Assembly (NCBI GenBank): GCA_000437675.1 | Contig: FR901732.1 | Coordinates: 1 to 7,544 of the forward strand | Source of the DNA: Prevotella sp. CAG:891 | GTDB lineage: Bacteria > Bacteroidota > Bacteroidia > Bacteroidales > Bacteroidaceae | DNA length: 7,544 nt | Direction of reading: 5' to 3' | Part shown: in pieces, positions 6,073-7,544 of the stretch | Layout of the letters: every line of letters starts with the position of its first letter | Numbering within the stretch: position 1 is the stretch's first letter | Program-made: the position numbers and the translations under genes | Notes under the pieces: generated by a model | Told to the model about the DNA's origin: nothing | Seen by the model: the letters and a program-made list of their open reading frames with translations, nothing else | Database searches by the model: none

Positions 6073-7026
6073 ATGCTATATAATTCAAGTTATAAGGAAA
6101 CAGACCATATCAGCGATGTAATTTGCGACGAACCCACCTTGTTGCAAATGATGGCTCGCTTTGGTTTGCCTTTAGGGGTGGGAGATCAAACCGTGCGTCA
6201 GATGTGCGAAGCGCATGGGGTTGATACGTTTACTTTTCTGGTTGTGGCCAATTTTATGAAACGCGGTGCGCGCGGTGCAGCTGACAGTTTGGAAAAGGTT
6301 TCAGTAAAGTGTTTAACAGCTTATTTGGAACAGGCGCATACTTATTTTCTCGATTTTCAGCTGCCTGCTATTCGTCGCAAACTCATTGAAGCGCTCGATT
6401 GTTCACAGCCGGGCGAGGTTTCATATCTCATTTTAAAGTTCTACGATGATTATATGGGCGAGGTGCGTAAACACATGACGCACGAAAATCGCAAGGTCTT
6501 TGGCTATGTTGACGAACTGCTGAAAGGACGCCGCTTGCCGGAGTATTCCATTTCACAGTTTGCGCGCGGACATGGCAGCATTGATGCCAAATTGCAGGAA
6601 TTGAAGAACATTATTATTAAGTACTATGCACCCACCGAAAAAGTAGAGTTATTGCATAACGTACTTTACGACATATTCAATTGCGAAAAAGATTTACGTC
6701 TGCACTGTCAGGTCGAGGACGATATTTTTGTACCGGCTGTTGAAATCTTAGAAGAAAAAGTGTCGATGACAGAGCCGATTCAGGAAGAAACTGCAACCGA
6801 AGCCGATAAAGGGACACTTTCTGAGCGTGAACGCGAAATTGTGCGTTGGGTTGTTTGCGGTTTGTCGAACAAGGAAATAGCTTCGCAGTTGTTTATTTCG
6901 CTGAATACCGTGCTGACGCATCGCAAAAACATTGCACGCAAACTCAATATTCACTCCGTCGCAGGATTAACTATTTACGCTATTGTCAATAAAATAGTCG
7001 ACATTCAGGAACTCAAGCAGGCTTGA
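6073..7026 (+). CDS. RIC/YtfE-type di-iron hemerythrin-like domain fused to LuxR helix-turn-helix
   Basis: The 317-residue cytoplasmic protein probably senses NO, O2 or redox state and binds DNA. Residues 8-65 resemble the ScdA N-terminal domain (FGLPLGVGDQTVRQMC, 30-45) but lack its Cys-Cys pair. Residues about 80-228 form a hemerythrin-like four-helix bundle with candidate iron ligands H89, H134, E138, H167, H211 and E215. Their spacing follows E. coli YtfE (H84, H129, E133, H160, H204, E208) with a 2-residue insertion. An acidic linker (226-247) leads to a LuxR/GerE helix-turn-helix (249-310: LSEREREIV, GLSNKEIASQLFIS, NTVLTHRKNIARKL). No response-regulator receiver domain is present, so the di-iron domain is the likely input. 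The start fits because 'YKETDHISD' directly after it matches what I recall of Bacteroidales relatives, and no later ATG keeps it. Target genes are unknown; ccsBA, divergent next door, is an obvious candidate. It could instead repair iron-sulfur clusters and regulate as well. Confidence 0.88.
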   Translation: MLYNSSYKETDHISDVICDEPTLLQMMARFGLPLGVGDQTVRQMCEAHGVDTFTFLVVANFMKRGARGAADSLEKVSVKCLTAYLEQAHTYFLDFQLPAIRRKLIEALDCSQPGEVSYLILKFYDDYMGEVRKHMTHENRKVFGYVDELLKGRRLPEYSISQFARGHGSIDAKLQELKNIIIKYYAPTEKVELLHNVLYDIFNCEKDLRLHCQVEDDIFVPAVEILEEKVSMTEPIQEETATEADKGTLSEREREIVRWVVCGLSNKEIASQLFISLNTVLTHRKNIARKLNIHSVAGLTIYAIVNKIVDIQELKQA

Positions 7027-7065
7027 TAGCTCTTGTTAAGAAGGCTGACACTCCAGATTCTACCC

Positions 7066-7117
7066 AAAGGAACTTCTTCTTTGAAACGCATTTGTTGAAA
7101 GAAGAAGTTCTTTTTTT
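7066..7117 (+). terminator. Intrinsic terminator of the di-iron/LuxR gene
   Basis: GAACTTCTTCTTT (7070-7082) pairs perfectly with AAAGAAGAAGTTC (7098-7110), a 13-bp stem with a 15-nt loop. It is followed by seven T (7111-7117), and bases 7066-7069 (AAAG) can extend pairing into that tract. It begins 40 bases after the TGA stop and closes a monocistronic unit. Confidence 0.9.
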
Positions 7118-7118
7118 G

Positions 7119-7544
7119 TATGTGTAAAGTGGCTGAAGGTTGGAGGGAAGGGCGTACGGCTTACCCAATAAATCAGAGGGATTCAGACATAGCTCCGATT
7201 GCTATTAACGCGTATGCAGTTCCTTGGGTTTAACACATTTCTAAATAAAACCAAATTCTTACCATCGGCTTTTTGATTCGATTCAAGGCGAAAAGATGAA
7301 TCAGTAGCAAAAAGGTGTGGGGCTGCAGCATTGGGGAGAGACGAAACGTTGGTGTTTCGTACGTTTTGATAATCGGCATGAGATAAAAAGTTATATCCCG
7401 ATTTCATTTTTTTTCGCGTGTGAAAAATGAACCGGAATGCCCTTAGATAAAGGGCTGAATGCCCATTCGGAGGTGTAGAAAACTTTCGAGGTGCGATATT
7501 AGGCGGTTAAAAAATTTGGATTTCGGGTTGTGCATGTTGTATCT
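7119..7544. other. Intergenic stretch with no convincing gene
   Basis: No recognisable protein, tRNA or rRNA is visible on either strand. The longest frame is a 74-codon minus-strand ORF starting at 7407, preceded by seven A. Its product has no motif, no hydrophobic segment and no bias I can link to a family, and I see no consensus promoter for it, so I do not call it. The only structure seen is the GAATGCCC repeat/hairpin group at 7432-7470. The stretch may be the upstream region of a gene beyond the right edge. Confidence 0.5.
7432..7470. repeat. Nested hairpin with an 8-bp direct repeat
   Basis: GAATGCCC occurs at 7435-7442 and again at 7457-7464. Between them GCCCTT (7439-7444) pairs with AAGGGC (7450-7455) around a 5-nt loop, while GGGC (7452-7455) can instead pair with GCCC (7461-7464). 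An outer pairing of CCGGAAT (7432-7438, one bulged G) with ATTCGG (7465-7470) would enclose both. The alternative pairings are mutually exclusive. Function unknown; it could be a chance cluster or part of a leader RNA for a gene beyond the edge. Confidence 0.35.

Noticed and set aside
7183..7407. 74-codon minus-strand ORF in the right intergenic region
   Set aside because: No motif, no recognisable family and no consensus promoter; length is within chance.

Overview
The window looks like chromosomal DNA from a member of the Bacteroidota, probably order Bacteroidales. Evidence: promoters fit the TTTG / TAnnTTTG consensus of that phylum, no clear Shine-Dalgarno sequences precede the starts, and the proteins (short RsmI-like methylase, MtaB, fused CcsBA, di-iron/LuxR regulator) have the form usual there. 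Family and genus cannot be read from the sequence. There are no transposases, tRNAs, rRNAs or CRISPR repeats.

Layout. Positions 2-151 (+) hold the 3' end of an unrecognised AT-rich ORF cut by the window edge. It converges on a minus-strand group, and a 26-bp hairpin, probably a bidirectional terminator, lies between and inside the two ends. The minus-strand group, in transcription order, is mtaB (3400-2060), a family 2 glycosyltransferase (2045-1005) and an RsmI-like SAM-dependent methylase (861-154). A near-perfect promoter at 3537-3567 drives the group through a leader of about 130 nt containing three small hairpins; the last resembles a terminator just before the mtaB start. Upstream on the same strand is ccsBA (5853-3640), a fused System II cytochrome c synthetase, with its own terminator overlapping its stop codon.

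A divergent intergenic region (5854-6072) separates ccsBA from a plus-strand regulator (6073-7026). That protein joins a YtfE/ScdA (RIC)-type di-iron hemerythrin-like domain to a LuxR helix-turn-helix. Its best promoter lies almost on the start codon, implying a nearly leaderless mRNA, and a 7-4-7 dyad lies upstream. A strong terminator follows. The last ~425 bp hold no convincing gene.

How the genes may work together. mtaB and the RsmI-like gene are RNA- or small-molecule-modification functions with a sugar transferase between them, most simply housekeeping. The more interesting pair is ccsBA and the di-iron/LuxR protein. One attaches heme to exported c-type cytochromes; the other carries all six iron ligands of proteins that respond to nitrosative or oxidative damage, plus a DNA-binding domain. 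Divergent orientation suggests, but does not prove, that the regulator senses NO, O2 or redox state and controls respiratory cytochrome maturation.
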